From CAYNLK01 sp964398055 (GTDB lineage: Bacteria > Chloroflexota > Anaerolineae > 4572-78 > J111), in assembly GCA_964398055.1 (NCBI GenBank), contig CAYNLK010000049.1, forward strand, positions 1-43,455: a stretch of 43,455 bases of DNA, in the 5' to 3' direction. The position numbers and the translations under genes are program-made. This document shows positions 8,460-16,520 of the stretch, in pieces. Numbering within the stretch: position 1 is the stretch's first letter; each line of letters begins with the position of its first letter. Below the pieces are notes generated by a model. The model saw only the letters and a program-made list of their open reading frames with translations. It made no database searches and had not been told where the DNA came from.

Positions 8460-8640
8460 AATAGCGTATACCCTCTCGAATTGACCGGGTTTGTGGCGCT
8501 CATGTGCATCGCTGAGGCCGCTGAGTTTACCGAAAGCGCTGAGAAAAGGGAGAAATTCAGCGGTTTCAGCCTTTGCAGCGTTTCAGCGGTTCATCCTGTC
8601 AGCGGCGTTATTTTATCAAATTGGCAGGGTATACGCTACT
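8460..8640. mobile_element. MITE-like inverted-repeat element
   Basis: The 8335-8650 gap has no convincing gene. It contains TAGCGTATACCCT at 8462-8474 and its exact reverse complement AGGGTATACGCTA at 8626-8638, and the similarity continues imperfectly inward (CGAATTGA against TCAAATTGG). Between the arms are degenerate words of the type CGCTGAGAAA / TTCAGCGGTTTCAGC. Size (about 180 bases) and terminal inverted repeats suggest a non-autonomous element; no target duplication was established. Confidence 0.45.
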
Positions 8641-8650
8641 GAGTTCCCCC

Positions 8651-9475
8651 TTACTCTCGAATAGCTCCATAACTCATGCCGCGCACAATATATTTCTGCA
8701 TATAAAAGGCGAGCAATATAATCGGCATAACCACCATCATACCCATCGCCATCACTGCACCCCAGTGCGGCTCAAAGACGCCCACGGTCATACCGGGGAC
8801 GGCCTTGGGAAAGGGCTGGATAAAACGACCAGTCAGCAGGGTGGCAAATAGAAACTCGTTCCAGGTGAAGATCCAGACAAACAAGGAGACAGCCACCAGA
8901 CCGGGCGCAGCCAGAGGCATTACGTGGTCTATGATCACCCGGTACCAGGGGGCTCCGTCGACCTGCGCCGCTTCCTCGATGGCATAAGGAATCTCTTCAA
9001 TAAAGCCCTTCATAATCCAGACCACAAAAGGAATACTGGCCATACTGTTCACCAGCATCAGCACCCAATAGGTGTCGAAAATGCCAATATTGGTGGCCAG
9101 CACCCAAAAAGCCACCGTCGGGGCGATGGGCGGCATAAAGCGAAAGGACAAAATCACAAAAGGCAATTCAGTGCCGCCGGTCTTGAAACGGGCAACAGCA
9201 TAGGCTGCCGGCACACCTAAAACTACCGAGATGATCAGGGTACCCGCAGCTACAATCGCACTATCCTTGAGGCCACGAGAGCCGCCGTGGGTCCAGGCTT
9301 CAATAAATCCTTCCCAACTAATATTGTGGGGGAAAAAAGTAGGTGTTCTGGCAAATACTTCACTGGTCGGCTTGACCGAGGTAATAATCATCCAGTAGAG
9401 CGGCAGCAGCGTCCATAGGAGTCCCAGGAAAAGGATGATATAAGCAGCCCAGCGGAATTTGTTTTTTGTCTTCAT
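8651..9475 (-). CDS. ABC sugar transporter permease, MalG/LacG type
   Basis: This 274-residue inner-membrane permease of the carbohydrate-uptake-1 (MalFG) type has an N-terminal membrane helix at about residues 9-32, further hydrophobic segments, and the EAA loop EEAAQVDGAPWYRVIIDHVMPLAAPG that docks the ATPase. The C-terminal end QKYIVRGMSYGAIRE is the same as in the second MalG-type permease at 23881-24717, so the two arose by duplication. The ATG at 9475 has a GGAGAG box. It is paired with the MalF-type gene just upstream. No binding protein or ATPase gene adjoins this pair. Confidence 0.92.
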   Translation of the reverse strand: MKTKNKFRWAAYIILFLGLLWTLLPLYWMIITSVKPTSEVFARTPTFFPHNISWEGFIEAWTHGGSRGLKDSAIVAAGTLIISVVLGVPAAYAVARFKTGGTELPFVILSFRFMPPIAPTVAFWVLATNIGIFDTYWVLMLVNSMASIPFVVWIMKGFIEEIPYAIEEAAQVDGAPWYRVIIDHVMPLAAPGLVAVSLFVWIFTWNEFLFATLLTGRFIQPFPKAVPGMTVGVFEPHWGAVMAMGMMVVMPIILLAFYMQKYIVRGMSYGAIRE

Positions 9476-9502
9476 AAACTCTCTCCAATAAGGCTCATAA
9501 AT

Positions 9503-10453
9503 CTAGGGGGCAGAAGGGGCTGACCGGGTTGTCTCTTCAACCCGTGACAACTGGGACAGCAAGAGCTTGCCGGCAATGATAATGATGATCAATTGCAGTA
9601 CGCTCATCGCCGCGGCCATCCCTAAATCAAAATATTTGAAGCCGATGACGTAAGTAAAATAGGAGATGCTTTCAGTAACGTCGCCCGGTCCACCGCGAGT
9701 GATGACGAAAACAAGGTCGAACAGCTTAAAAGCATCAATGAAACGGAGAAAGACGGCTAGAAAAATAAACGGTTTCATCTGCGGCAGGGTCATATCTCTG
9801 AAAGCCTGCCATTGGGTGGCCCCGTCGACGTAAGCGGCCTCGTAGATTTCCTGGGAGAGACTCTGCAGGCCGGCCAGGAGCAGGATGGTCATGAAGGGGG
9901 TCCACTGCCAGATATCGGCCACTACCAGGGCGGCCAGGGCGTAGTCGGAAGTGACCCAGGCCGGCCCCTGGATGCCGAACCAGGCCAGGGTGGCGTTCAA
10001 TGGCCCAACCGTAGGATGGTAGACCAGTCGCCAGAGGACGGCCACCACGGCTGGCGTAATCATAAAGGGAATCAAAAACAGGGTAGTAATCAACTTACGC
10101 GGCCGTGGCCCAATTGCCTGCAAAGACAGAGCCAGCACAAAACCGATGAGCAACTGCACACAGACGCCGAAAACAGCAAACCAGGCCGTTACCGTTAACC
10201 CGTGCCAGAAACGAGGCGAGGCCAGAGCCCGAGCATAGTTATCTAAACCGATAAAGTGCATCCCTTCGCCTGGAACAAACTTACTAAAACTGAGGGCAAA
10301 AACGTAAATGGTCGGATAGAGACCAACCAGCAATAAGAAGAGTAGACAGGGTGCGATCAAGGTCCAGCCAAAAACACGCTTGTTGTGAAAGCCAACCCAC
10401 CGTTCCAGAATACCTGTTTGAACCGTTGTTATGTTTGCTTCCGCCGTCGCCAT
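9503..10453 (-). CDS. ABC sugar transporter permease, MalF/UgpA type
   Basis: This 316-residue inner-membrane partner of the MalG-type permease has its first membrane helix around residues 35-58 (WTLIAPCLLFLLLVGLY) and the EAA loop YEAAYVDGATQWQAFRDMTLPQMKPF. LVFVITRGGPGDVTESISYF is a typical MalF-family signature. The start is the ATG at 10453, eight bases after AGGAG; an in-frame TTG at 10471 is rejected. It follows the FGGY kinase stop by 14 bases and is therefore in the SorC-led operon. It lacks the long P2 periplasmic loop of E. coli MalF. Confidence 0.92.
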   Translation of the reverse strand: MATAEANITTVQTGILERWVGFHNKRVFGWTLIAPCLLFLLLVGLYPTIYVFALSFSKFVPGEGMHFIGLDNYARALASPRFWHGLTVTAWFAVFGVCVQLLIGFVLALSLQAIGPRPRKLITTLFLIPFMITPAVVAVLWRLVYHPTVGPLNATLAWFGIQGPAWVTSDYALAALVVADIWQWTPFMTILLLAGLQSLSQEIYEAAYVDGATQWQAFRDMTLPQMKPFIFLAVFLRFIDAFKLFDLVFVITRGGPGDVTESISYFTYVIGFKYFDLGMAAAMSVLQLIIIIIAGKLLLSQLSRVEETTRSAPSAP

Positions 10454-10467
10454 GCATGCATCTCCTT

Positions 10468-12015
10468 TCAACTTCTAAATTGACCGAACAATTGATGGTT
10501 GACCGATTTGAGGGTTGGGTAGAGTTCCCGGTAGATGTTGAACCAGTCGGCATACTGGGGCGCTAATTGTGGGTTTGGCTCATAAGTTTGGCCGGGTTTG
10601 TAGACATGATCGAAAGCATCCTGCTCATCTTTGTACAGCCCTACCCCAATGCCGGCCAGAATGGCCGCACCCAATGGTGTGGCTTCTTCAACCTCCGGCA
10701 CCTCAATCGGCCGGCCCACCACATCGGCCTTGTTTTGCATCCAGAATTTGTTGCGCACGGCGCCGCCAACGGCCACAAAGCGGTCGGGATCAACTCCCAA
10801 CCCGGTTTGCATCGCTTTGACGATATCCAGGAATTGGTAATCCAGCCCCTCGATGATCGCCCGGAGCATATCGCCCTGAGTCACAAAATTGCTCAGGCCC
10901 ACAAAGCTACCCAGCGAGCGAGGATCAACCACCGGGCAACCGGCCCCGGACATATGAGGCAGGAACATCACCCCGCGAGCGCCGGCGGGCGCCTCGGCTG
11001 CGCTCGCCATCAGGTAGTCCCAATCCACGCCGCCGGCCGTCTCGGCCTGATGTTTGGCTGCAAAACCGTACTCCTTGCGATACCATTCCAACATCTCTGA
11101 GGCGACCGCGCCGCCCCAGCCGGCATACATCCCTCGGGCTACGTGAGATTCGACCGTCATACCCATCTGCTGCGCCTGGGTGGTCAGGATTGGCTCAGGG
11201 ATGGCAGTCAGCACGATCTCCCAGGTGCCGGTCACGTCGAGCACAACGCCGGGCTTGAACGCGCCCACCGGCAAAGCCCCGCACAGAAAGTCGTGCCCAC
11301 CCAACACCACCGGCGTCCCTGCGGCCAGGCCGGTCGCTTCGGCCGCAGCCGGGCTAACTTCGCCCAAAACCGTACTGCTGGGATAGCAGTTGCACAGCAA
11401 CCGTCGCTCGATATTTGCCATCCCTAAGATCTCATCCGACCAGTCAAGCTTGCGCTGGTCGAACATGAGGGTGCAAGAGGCCATGGTGTAGTCTGTAGCC
11501 TGGCGGCCACAGAGCATATAGTTCAAGAAATCTTCAATGAGCAGCCATTTGGCGGTGCGAGCGTGGATGTCCGGCTCATGCTCGGCCATCCACAAGATGC
11601 GCAGGGCCGTATTGAAGCCCCAGATGGCCCAGCCGGTAATGGAGAACGTTTTATCGGGGCCAATGTGATCGATCCACCATTGCTGCTGGGGGGCAGTGCG
11701 GGGGTCGTGCCAACTGATGAAGGGGTAGAGCCACTGCCCCTGCTCGTCGACGGGGACAGCGTCCATGCCCATCCCGGTCACCGCCACACCCTTGATACTT
11801 TTGGGGTCGGCCACCTGGGAAACGGCGGTTTTGATGGCCGCAGCGGTACCGCCCCAGATTTGCTCGGGCTGCCACACTGTCCATTCGGGGTGAGCGGGGT
11901 TGGGATTGTATTTTCTGGTTGGGCTGCTGCCGCTGGCGACGGCATTGCCGTCACGATCATAGATGATGGCCTTGAGACTGGTTGAGCCTAAATCAATGCC
12001 GATGAGATAGTCCAT
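10468..12015 (-). CDS. FGGY-family carbohydrate kinase, substrate unknown
   Basis: This 515-residue cytoplasmic sugar kinase has the ATP loop GIDLGSTSLKAIIYD at the N-terminus, VAVTGMGMDAVPVDEQG, the catalytic Asp in LGGHDFLCGALPVGA, and VAVGGAVRNKFWMQNKADV with VEEATPLGAAILAG toward the C-terminus. It differs clearly from the LyxK-like kinase at 4253-5779 and is closer in style to xylulokinase/fuculokinase-type proteins. The ATG at 12015 follows a near-perfect AAAGGAGGTGA box. It sits between a URO-D-family gene and a MalF/MalG permease pair under the SorC regulator, so it probably phosphorylates the sugar imported by that pair. Confidence 0.88.
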   Translation of the reverse strand: MDYLIGIDLGSTSLKAIIYDRDGNAVASGSSPTRKYNPNPAHPEWTVWQPEQIWGGTAAAIKTAVSQVADPKSIKGVAVTGMGMDAVPVDEQGQWLYPFISWHDPRTAPQQQWWIDHIGPDKTFSITGWAIWGFNTALRILWMAEHEPDIHARTAKWLLIEDFLNYMLCGRQATDYTMASCTLMFDQRKLDWSDEILGMANIERRLLCNCYPSSTVLGEVSPAAAEATGLAAGTPVVLGGHDFLCGALPVGAFKPGVVLDVTGTWEIVLTAIPEPILTTQAQQMGMTVESHVARGMYAGWGGAVASEMLEWYRKEYGFAAKHQAETAGGVDWDYLMASAAEAPAGARGVMFLPHMSGAGCPVVDPRSLGSFVGLSNFVTQGDMLRAIIEGLDYQFLDIVKAMQTGLGVDPDRFVAVGGAVRNKFWMQNKADVVGRPIEVPEVEEATPLGAAILAGIGVGLYKDEQDAFDHVYKPGQTYEPNPQLAPQYADWFNIYRELYPTLKSVNHQLFGQFRS

Positions 12016-12106
12016 TGGGTCACCTCCTTTGGTTCCATTGAATGCACTGGTCGTTCAGCGCAGTGAAGAACTTTAGGCTTTTAGAAGCCCTAAAGGTCTG
12101 GCATAT

Positions 12107-13150
12107 TTACAGGGACATCGGATAATGCCCGTATTCTTTGAGGGTATCCATCATCGCTTGATAGTTTTCCGGTTTGACCGAAGCATGAATACTGTTGCTG
12201 GAGGAGAGAATGTAGCCGCCGCCGGGCATGCCCTGGCGGAGCGCCTTTTTGGTCGCCTCGACGACTGCCTCAGGCTCGTCAAAACTTAACAGATGGGTGC
12301 AGTCAACATTGCCTTTGAGGGCCAGCCGGTGGCCAACCTTCTCTTTGACCTCACCCAAGTCCATGCCGGCCAACGGGTCGATCGGGTCCAGGCAATCGAT
12401 GCCGGATTCGACCAACAGGTCCATGATTTTCCAGAGATTGCCGTCGGTATGCTTAATTACCATAAAGCCCAGCTCTTTGAAGCCGCCCATCACCCGCCGG
12501 AAACCGGGGTAGAACAACTCCTCGAAATGTTGCCGGGACATGAATAACCCCTTGTTGTAAGCAATATCATCCCCGGTGTGCACAAAATCGACCCCCATTT
12601 TGGCAATCCGGCGGGCCATAGCCAGGTTGTACTCCACCGACATATCGACCATCGCTTTGACCAACTCCGGCTCCAGTACAATGGCCATAAGCAGAGTTTT
12701 CATGCCCATCAGGTAGCGGGGCAAAGAGAAAACATCATTCAGATGGACCCCAATGGCTTTGTTACCCTTGAACTCGCGCACGGCCCACTCGATCTCATCA
12801 TAGCGGCCGGGCGCATCCAGATCGGGTGGAGTGAAGTTCTTGAAGTCGGCCATCGTTTTAATCGGGCACTCGGCCTCAATTTCAACGCCATGCTCCTCCA
12901 TACCGTATTCAAAGGTAAAACCCCACTCACTCAGGAATTTATCCGGGCCGAGCTGTTCTTTTTTGAAATGAGGGCCAACCAGAATAGCATCGTGACCCAT
13001 TTTCACCGCAAATTCGTGATGGGTTTTGCAGCCCGGCAGCAAAGCCTGGCGCACCCGGGGATTGACCAACCATTCAAAATGAGGCACCCGGTCCGGCTCC
13101 TGCCGCTTCAGGGCCAACATCACCCGTTCGGTCGAGGTCAATTTAGCCAT
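12107..13150 (-). CDS. URO-D superfamily protein (uroporphyrinogen decarboxylase-like)
   Basis: This 347-residue protein has the URO-D barrel. It starts TSTERVMLALKRQEPDRVPHFEW and ends GGGYILSSSNSIHASVKPENYQAM, both typical of the catabolic URO-D-like branch common in sugar clusters rather than of heme HemE. LGFMVIKHTDGNLWKIMD and ALKGNVDC are other family segments. The ATG at 13150 overlaps the end of the SorC gene by 8 bases, so translation is probably coupled. A methyltransferase or decarboxylase chemistry is possible, but the real reaction is unknown. A paralogue is at 26729-27874. Confidence 0.82.
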   Translation of the reverse strand: MAKLTSTERVMLALKRQEPDRVPHFEWLVNPRVRQALLPGCKTHHEFAVKMGHDAILVGPHFKKEQLGPDKFLSEWGFTFEYGMEEHGVEIEAECPIKTMADFKNFTPPDLDAPGRYDEIEWAVREFKGNKAIGVHLNDVFSLPRYLMGMKTLLMAIVLEPELVKAMVDMSVEYNLAMARRIAKMGVDFVHTGDDIAYNKGLFMSRQHFEELFYPGFRRVMGGFKELGFMVIKHTDGNLWKIMDLLVESGIDCLDPIDPLAGMDLGEVKEKVGHRLALKGNVDCTHLLSFDEPEAVVEATKKALRQGMPGGGYILSSSNSIHASVKPENYQAMMDTLKEYGHYPMSL

Positions 13151-14162
13151 AGATTCTTACCTCAGCGTTCGAGATGATATGAGGCTGACGACCAACCCCT
13201 TGACAATCACCGGTTAGATCAAGCACCGTGGTGGCCGTAATGGTGTCGGTGATCAAAATGTCCAGGTAGCCCCCGCGCAGGGCCGCTCGAATGGCCGGCG
13301 CTTTTTTGATCCCGCCCGCCACCGCCACCACTGCCGGGATCGACCGCAAGGCCGCCATATCTTGAAAACCAATCACCCGCCGGTTGATCGAAATATCCAG
13401 CGGCTGCCCAGTCTGATCAATAAAAATACCCAAAATGCTGCCAACCGCCCCGGCTTTGCGAACAGCGGCCAGATCAGCTCTTTTGACATACCCGGTCGCT
13501 TCCAAATAGGAAAAATAGTCGTCTGAGGTACCGATCCCCAGCAAGGCCACGTCAACCTGGCGGACCTGCTCCAGCACTTCGGCGATGGCCGGCTGTTGCC
13601 GGAATGACTGGGCCACGGCTTCATCTTCGACAATGATCGGCGCGGGTAAGTAACAATAACTGGCATTGAGTTTGTGGGCCAGGGAACGGGCCAGTTCCGG
13701 CCCATCCACCAGATGGTTGCCGCGGCCCACCGTTCCGATCATCTGGATCACCATCGAACCGGTCAGCGCCCGGCTGGGCATCGCCCAGACGACTTCGTAG
13801 ATGGTGGTGCCCCACATCAAACCCAATTTTAGATTGTCACGGAGCTGCTGGCAAAGGACGTGCGCCCCCAATTCCCCCAAACGCCGGATCAGGAGCGGAT
13901 AATCAACCGGCGGGTCGGCCAGCACAAAAGCCTTTGCCAGACCAAAAGTTTCACTCAACCGATTTTCAAGCTCGGCGGCCGTTTTGAGGAACGGGCTGCG
14001 AATTTGAATCTGCACAATACCCGCGTCCCGGGCCTCTTGCAACAGCCGGGAAACCATAGAACGAGAGCGGCCAATTCGCCGGGCGATATCCGCCTGACAG
14101 AGCCGCTCCTCATAATACCAGTTGGCCACCTGCATCAGCAGTTCAACGTGTTCGTGGTTCAT
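13143..14162 (-). CDS. SorC/DeoR-type sugar-responsive transcription regulator (copy 1)
   Basis: This 339-residue regulator has an N-terminal helix-turn-helix in CQADIARRIGRSRSMVSRLLQEARDAG, followed by the SorC sugar-binding domain: LGLMWGTTIYEVVWAM, QMIGTVGRGNHLVDGPELAR, LLGIGTSDDYFSYL, DISINRRVIGF and VVAVAGGIKKAPAIRAALRGGYLDILITD. Such proteins bind phosphorylated sugars and repress or activate sugar operons. The ATG at 14162 lies just after an operator-like palindrome. It heads the block URO-D / FGGY kinase / permeases. It resembles the second SorC protein at 41220-42197 along its whole length, and both genes carry the same palindrome upstream. Confidence 0.92.
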   Translation of the reverse strand: MNHEHVELLMQVANWYYEERLCQADIARRIGRSRSMVSRLLQEARDAGIVQIQIRSPFLKTAAELENRLSETFGLAKAFVLADPPVDYPLLIRRLGELGAHVLCQQLRDNLKLGLMWGTTIYEVVWAMPSRALTGSMVIQMIGTVGRGNHLVDGPELARSLAHKLNASYCYLPAPIIVEDEAVAQSFRQQPAIAEVLEQVRQVDVALLGIGTSDDYFSYLEATGYVKRADLAAVRKAGAVGSILGIFIDQTGQPLDISINRRVIGFQDMAALRSIPAVVAVAGGIKKAPAIRAALRGGYLDILITDTITATTVLDLTGDCQGVGRQPHIISNAEVRIYG

Positions 14163-14164
14163 TC

Positions 14165-14178
14165 TTCACAAATGTGAA
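14165..14178. promoter_or_regulatory. SorC operator-like palindrome O1
   Basis: TTCACA-AA-TGTGAA has perfect 6-bp arms. It lies between the predicted transcription start and the ATG of SorC copy 1, a position expected for autorepression. The same arms occur at 40871-40884 and inside 41059-41080. Confidence 0.7.
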
Positions 14179-14203
14179 TAGGGTTGACAAATTTTCAACT
14201 CAT

Positions 14204-14232
14204 ATCATAGTACATTTTTTCACGTTTGTCAA
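14204..14232 (-). promoter_or_regulatory. Sigma-70-type promoter of the SorC copy 1 operon
   Basis: On the minus strand, TTGACA (14232-14227) and TATGAT (14209-14204) are separated by 17 bases, close to the ideal housekeeping promoter. Transcription should start near 14197. An operator-like sequence, TTCACG-TT-TGTCAA at 14219-14232 (plus-strand reading), overlaps the -35 box. Confidence 0.75.
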
Positions 14233-14238
14233 TAAAAA

Positions 14239-14252
14239 TTCACATACGTGCA
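14239..14252. promoter_or_regulatory. SorC operator-like site O3 (degenerate)
   Basis: TTCACA-TA-CGTGCA matches one perfect arm and a degenerate second arm of the O1 palindrome. It is centred 20 bp from the site overlapping the -35 box, about two helical turns, so cooperative binding is plausible. Confidence 0.5.
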
Positions 14253-14258
14253 TTATTC

Positions 14259-14342
14259 AGGTGACTGGCACTTTAGCTTCAATAAAGTGCATTACTGGCG
14301 AAAAATCAAGCCTCATTTGTCTAACTCAAGTGCCAGTCACCT
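14259..14342. repeat. 84-bp element with 15-bp perfect inverted ends
   Basis: AGGTGACTGGCACTT at 14259-14273 is repeated exactly in reverse complement at 14328-14342. The 54 bases between are AT-rich with no gene. It lies between the SorC copy 1 promoter and the end of the fused E1 gene (14368). It could be a small MITE or a bidirectional terminator; the long central loop favours a repeat element. Confidence 0.6.
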
Positions 14343-14367
14343 CGTAGAATGAATAGTTACTTGTAGC

Positions 14368-16344
14368 TCAGGCCAGGGCTCGCTCAATCCCGGCCATGAT
14401 TTCAGGCCGGCCCACGGTGGCCGCTTGCAGCAGGCTGGCATTGTGCGGTTGGGGTACATCGGGCAGAGCCACCCGGATAATCGGGCCATCCAGGTACTCG
14501 ATGATATTTTCGGCAATCAGGGCGGCGATCTCAGCCCCCACTCCCCCGGTTTTGTAACCTTCATACGCCACCACAACCCGGCCGGTTCGCCTGACCGAGT
14601 CCAGAATCGTCTCGATATCGAGCGGTTTCAACGTCCGTAAATCGACCACCTCAACCTCGACCCCCTGTTGGGCCAACTCAGCCGCCGCCTGAAGGGCGTC
14701 ATCCACCAGCACCCCATAGGTGATCACCGACACATCCCGGCCGCGGCGTTTGATGGCGGCCTGGCCGAGCGGCAACACGTAATCGGTTACAGGTACCGGG
14801 CCTTCCTTAAAATAAAGGGCCGAATGTTCCACAAAGATTACCGGATCGCCGTCGCGAATGCTGGCCTTGAGCAACCCTTTGGCGTCGGCAGCGCAGGAGG
14901 GGGCCACCACCTTCAGCCCCGGCGAATGGAGCAGCCAGGCATCCAGCACACCGCAGTGATGGGGGCCGGAGACCATGCGCATCCACGACGAGGTCCGAAT
15001 GACCGCCGGGACCTGCATCTGCCCACCGCTGGCATAAAAGAATTTGCCAGCCTGGTTGTGCAGTTCGTCGCCGCAGAGGGCCAGCAGGTTGTTGAACATA
15101 ATTTCCGCCACCGGTCGCCGGCCAAAGATGGCTGCCCCGACGGCCCCGCCGGCAATGGCCGCTTCCGACAGAGGCGTATCCATCACCCGCTCCGGGCCAA
15201 ACTCCTGCTGCAACCCTTTGGTCACCTTGAAAACCCCCTGCTGCCCGCCGCCGAGTCCCTCGCCCAGTAAGAAAACCCGCTGATCCCGGGCCATTTCTTC
15301 GCGCAGCGCCTCCCGGATGGCCTCGACATACTGCATCTGCTTCGTCGCCGTGGCCGGCAGATCACCGTCTGCCTCGGATGACAGCGGCAGACTGTAAACC
15401 TCGTCCAGTCCCTCGGTTGGAGCCGGCGCCTCAGACTGGCGGCCAAAGGCAATCGCCGCGTCCACCTTCTCATTGACCCTGGCGCTGATCTCTTCGGCCA
15501 GGGCGTCGGTCAAGACTCCCAACTCCTGCAGCTTGCGCCGGTACAATTTGACCGGATCGCACTGCGACTGCCAGTAGTCCACCTTTCCCTTGGGCAGGCG
15601 CAGGTTGCTGCCGCTATCGGTCCATTTGAAGGTTTTGCACTCCAGCAACGCCGGGCCATGGCCGGTCCTGGCCCTGGTCGCCAACTCCACCGCAGCCTCA
15701 TAAACCGCCAGCGGATCATTGCCATCCACCGTGAGGCCGGGGATACCATAGCCGGCAGCCCGGTCGGCCACGTTCTCTACCGACAGGATTTGGGAGGCTT
15801 CATCCCAGAGCTGGTAGCCGTTGAACTCGCAAACAAAGATAACCGGCAATTTCTTGACGGCGGCAAAGTTCAAACCTTCATGAAACGTGCCCCGATTGGT
15901 GGAACCCTCGCCGCCAAAACAGGCCACAATGGCCCCCGCCCCGGCCAGTTTAGCGGCCAGACCGGCCCCAACGCCCAGCACCCATTGAGCGCCAACAATG
16001 GCATTGCCGGCAATGGTATTGACTCGCATATCCACCAGGTGCATATGGCCGCCCCGACCCTTCATAATGCCGGTGCGCTTGCCGTACAGCTCGGCCCACA
16101 AGCCCGGCAAATCCCCGCCCCGGGCCAGGTAATGGCCGGCCCCGCGATGGCCGGTGATAACATAGTCGGTGGATTGCAACACCTGGCCAAAGGCAGCGGG
16201 AATCGCTTCCTGGCCCAAACAGGGCAACACGTGGCCGTGCGGCAACTCACCCGCTTTGAACAGGGCCACCGTCTTGAGTTCGGACTCCCGGATCAGGAGC
16301 ATCGTTTCATAGATTTCAAGCAATTCGGTGTGAGTGAGTGACAT
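14368..16344 (-). CDS. Fused E1 alpha-beta subunit of a 2-oxoacid dehydrogenase-type enzyme
   Basis: This 658-residue protein joins an E1-alpha-like half (about 1-300) and an E1-beta-like half (about 340-658) of thiamine-diphosphate 2-oxoacid dehydrogenases. The alpha half has GRGGHMHLVD and the cofactor motif FGGEGSTNRGTFHEGLN...EFNGYQLW. The usual GDG is GEG here (Glu146 for the metal-binding Asp), while the second Asn ligand (Asn175) is kept. The beta half has LGEGLGGGQQGVFKVTKGL, RVMDTPLSEAAIAGGAVGAA and VVDLRTLKPLDIETI. The ATG at 16344 has AGGAGG. No E2 or E3 is adjacent, although an E2 lies at 17678-18949. The substrate may be a branched 2-oxoacid, acetoin or another ketone. Confidence 0.85.
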   Translation of the reverse strand: MSLTHTELLEIYETMLLIRESELKTVALFKAGELPHGHVLPCLGQEAIPAAFGQVLQSTDYVITGHRGAGHYLARGGDLPGLWAELYGKRTGIMKGRGGHMHLVDMRVNTIAGNAIVGAQWVLGVGAGLAAKLAGAGAIVACFGGEGSTNRGTFHEGLNFAAVKKLPVIFVCEFNGYQLWDEASQILSVENVADRAAGYGIPGLTVDGNDPLAVYEAAVELATRARTGHGPALLECKTFKWTDSGSNLRLPKGKVDYWQSQCDPVKLYRRKLQELGVLTDALAEEISARVNEKVDAAIAFGRQSEAPAPTEGLDEVYSLPLSSEADGDLPATATKQMQYVEAIREALREEMARDQRVFLLGEGLGGGQQGVFKVTKGLQQEFGPERVMDTPLSEAAIAGGAVGAAIFGRRPVAEIMFNNLLALCGDELHNQAGKFFYASGGQMQVPAVIRTSSWMRMVSGPHHCGVLDAWLLHSPGLKVVAPSCAADAKGLLKASIRDGDPVIFVEHSALYFKEGPVPVTDYVLPLGQAAIKRRGRDVSVITYGVLVDDALQAAAELAQQGVEVEVVDLRTLKPLDIETILDSVRRTGRVVVAYEGYKTGGVGAEIAALIAENIIEYLDGPIIRVALPDVPQPHNASLLQAATVGRPEIMAGIERALA

Positions 16345-16520
16345 AATCCTCCTCGGCTTAGCCGGACAGAACTATTCCAGAAATAATTCTTCCAGTGTCC
16401 GTATGCGTGGTGCGTATTTCGTATCAAGACCCTCACGTATCACGTAACACACAATATGTTTGGGAAGATATAAATTCTGGAACATTCTAAGCCAACCCCG
16501 GCCACTTTATACTGCCTTAG

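Noticed and set aside
12107..13150. Heme biosynthesis hemE
   Set aside because: The N-terminal and C-terminal signatures fit the catabolic URO-D-like branch, no heme genes adjoin, and a paralogue sits in another sugar block.
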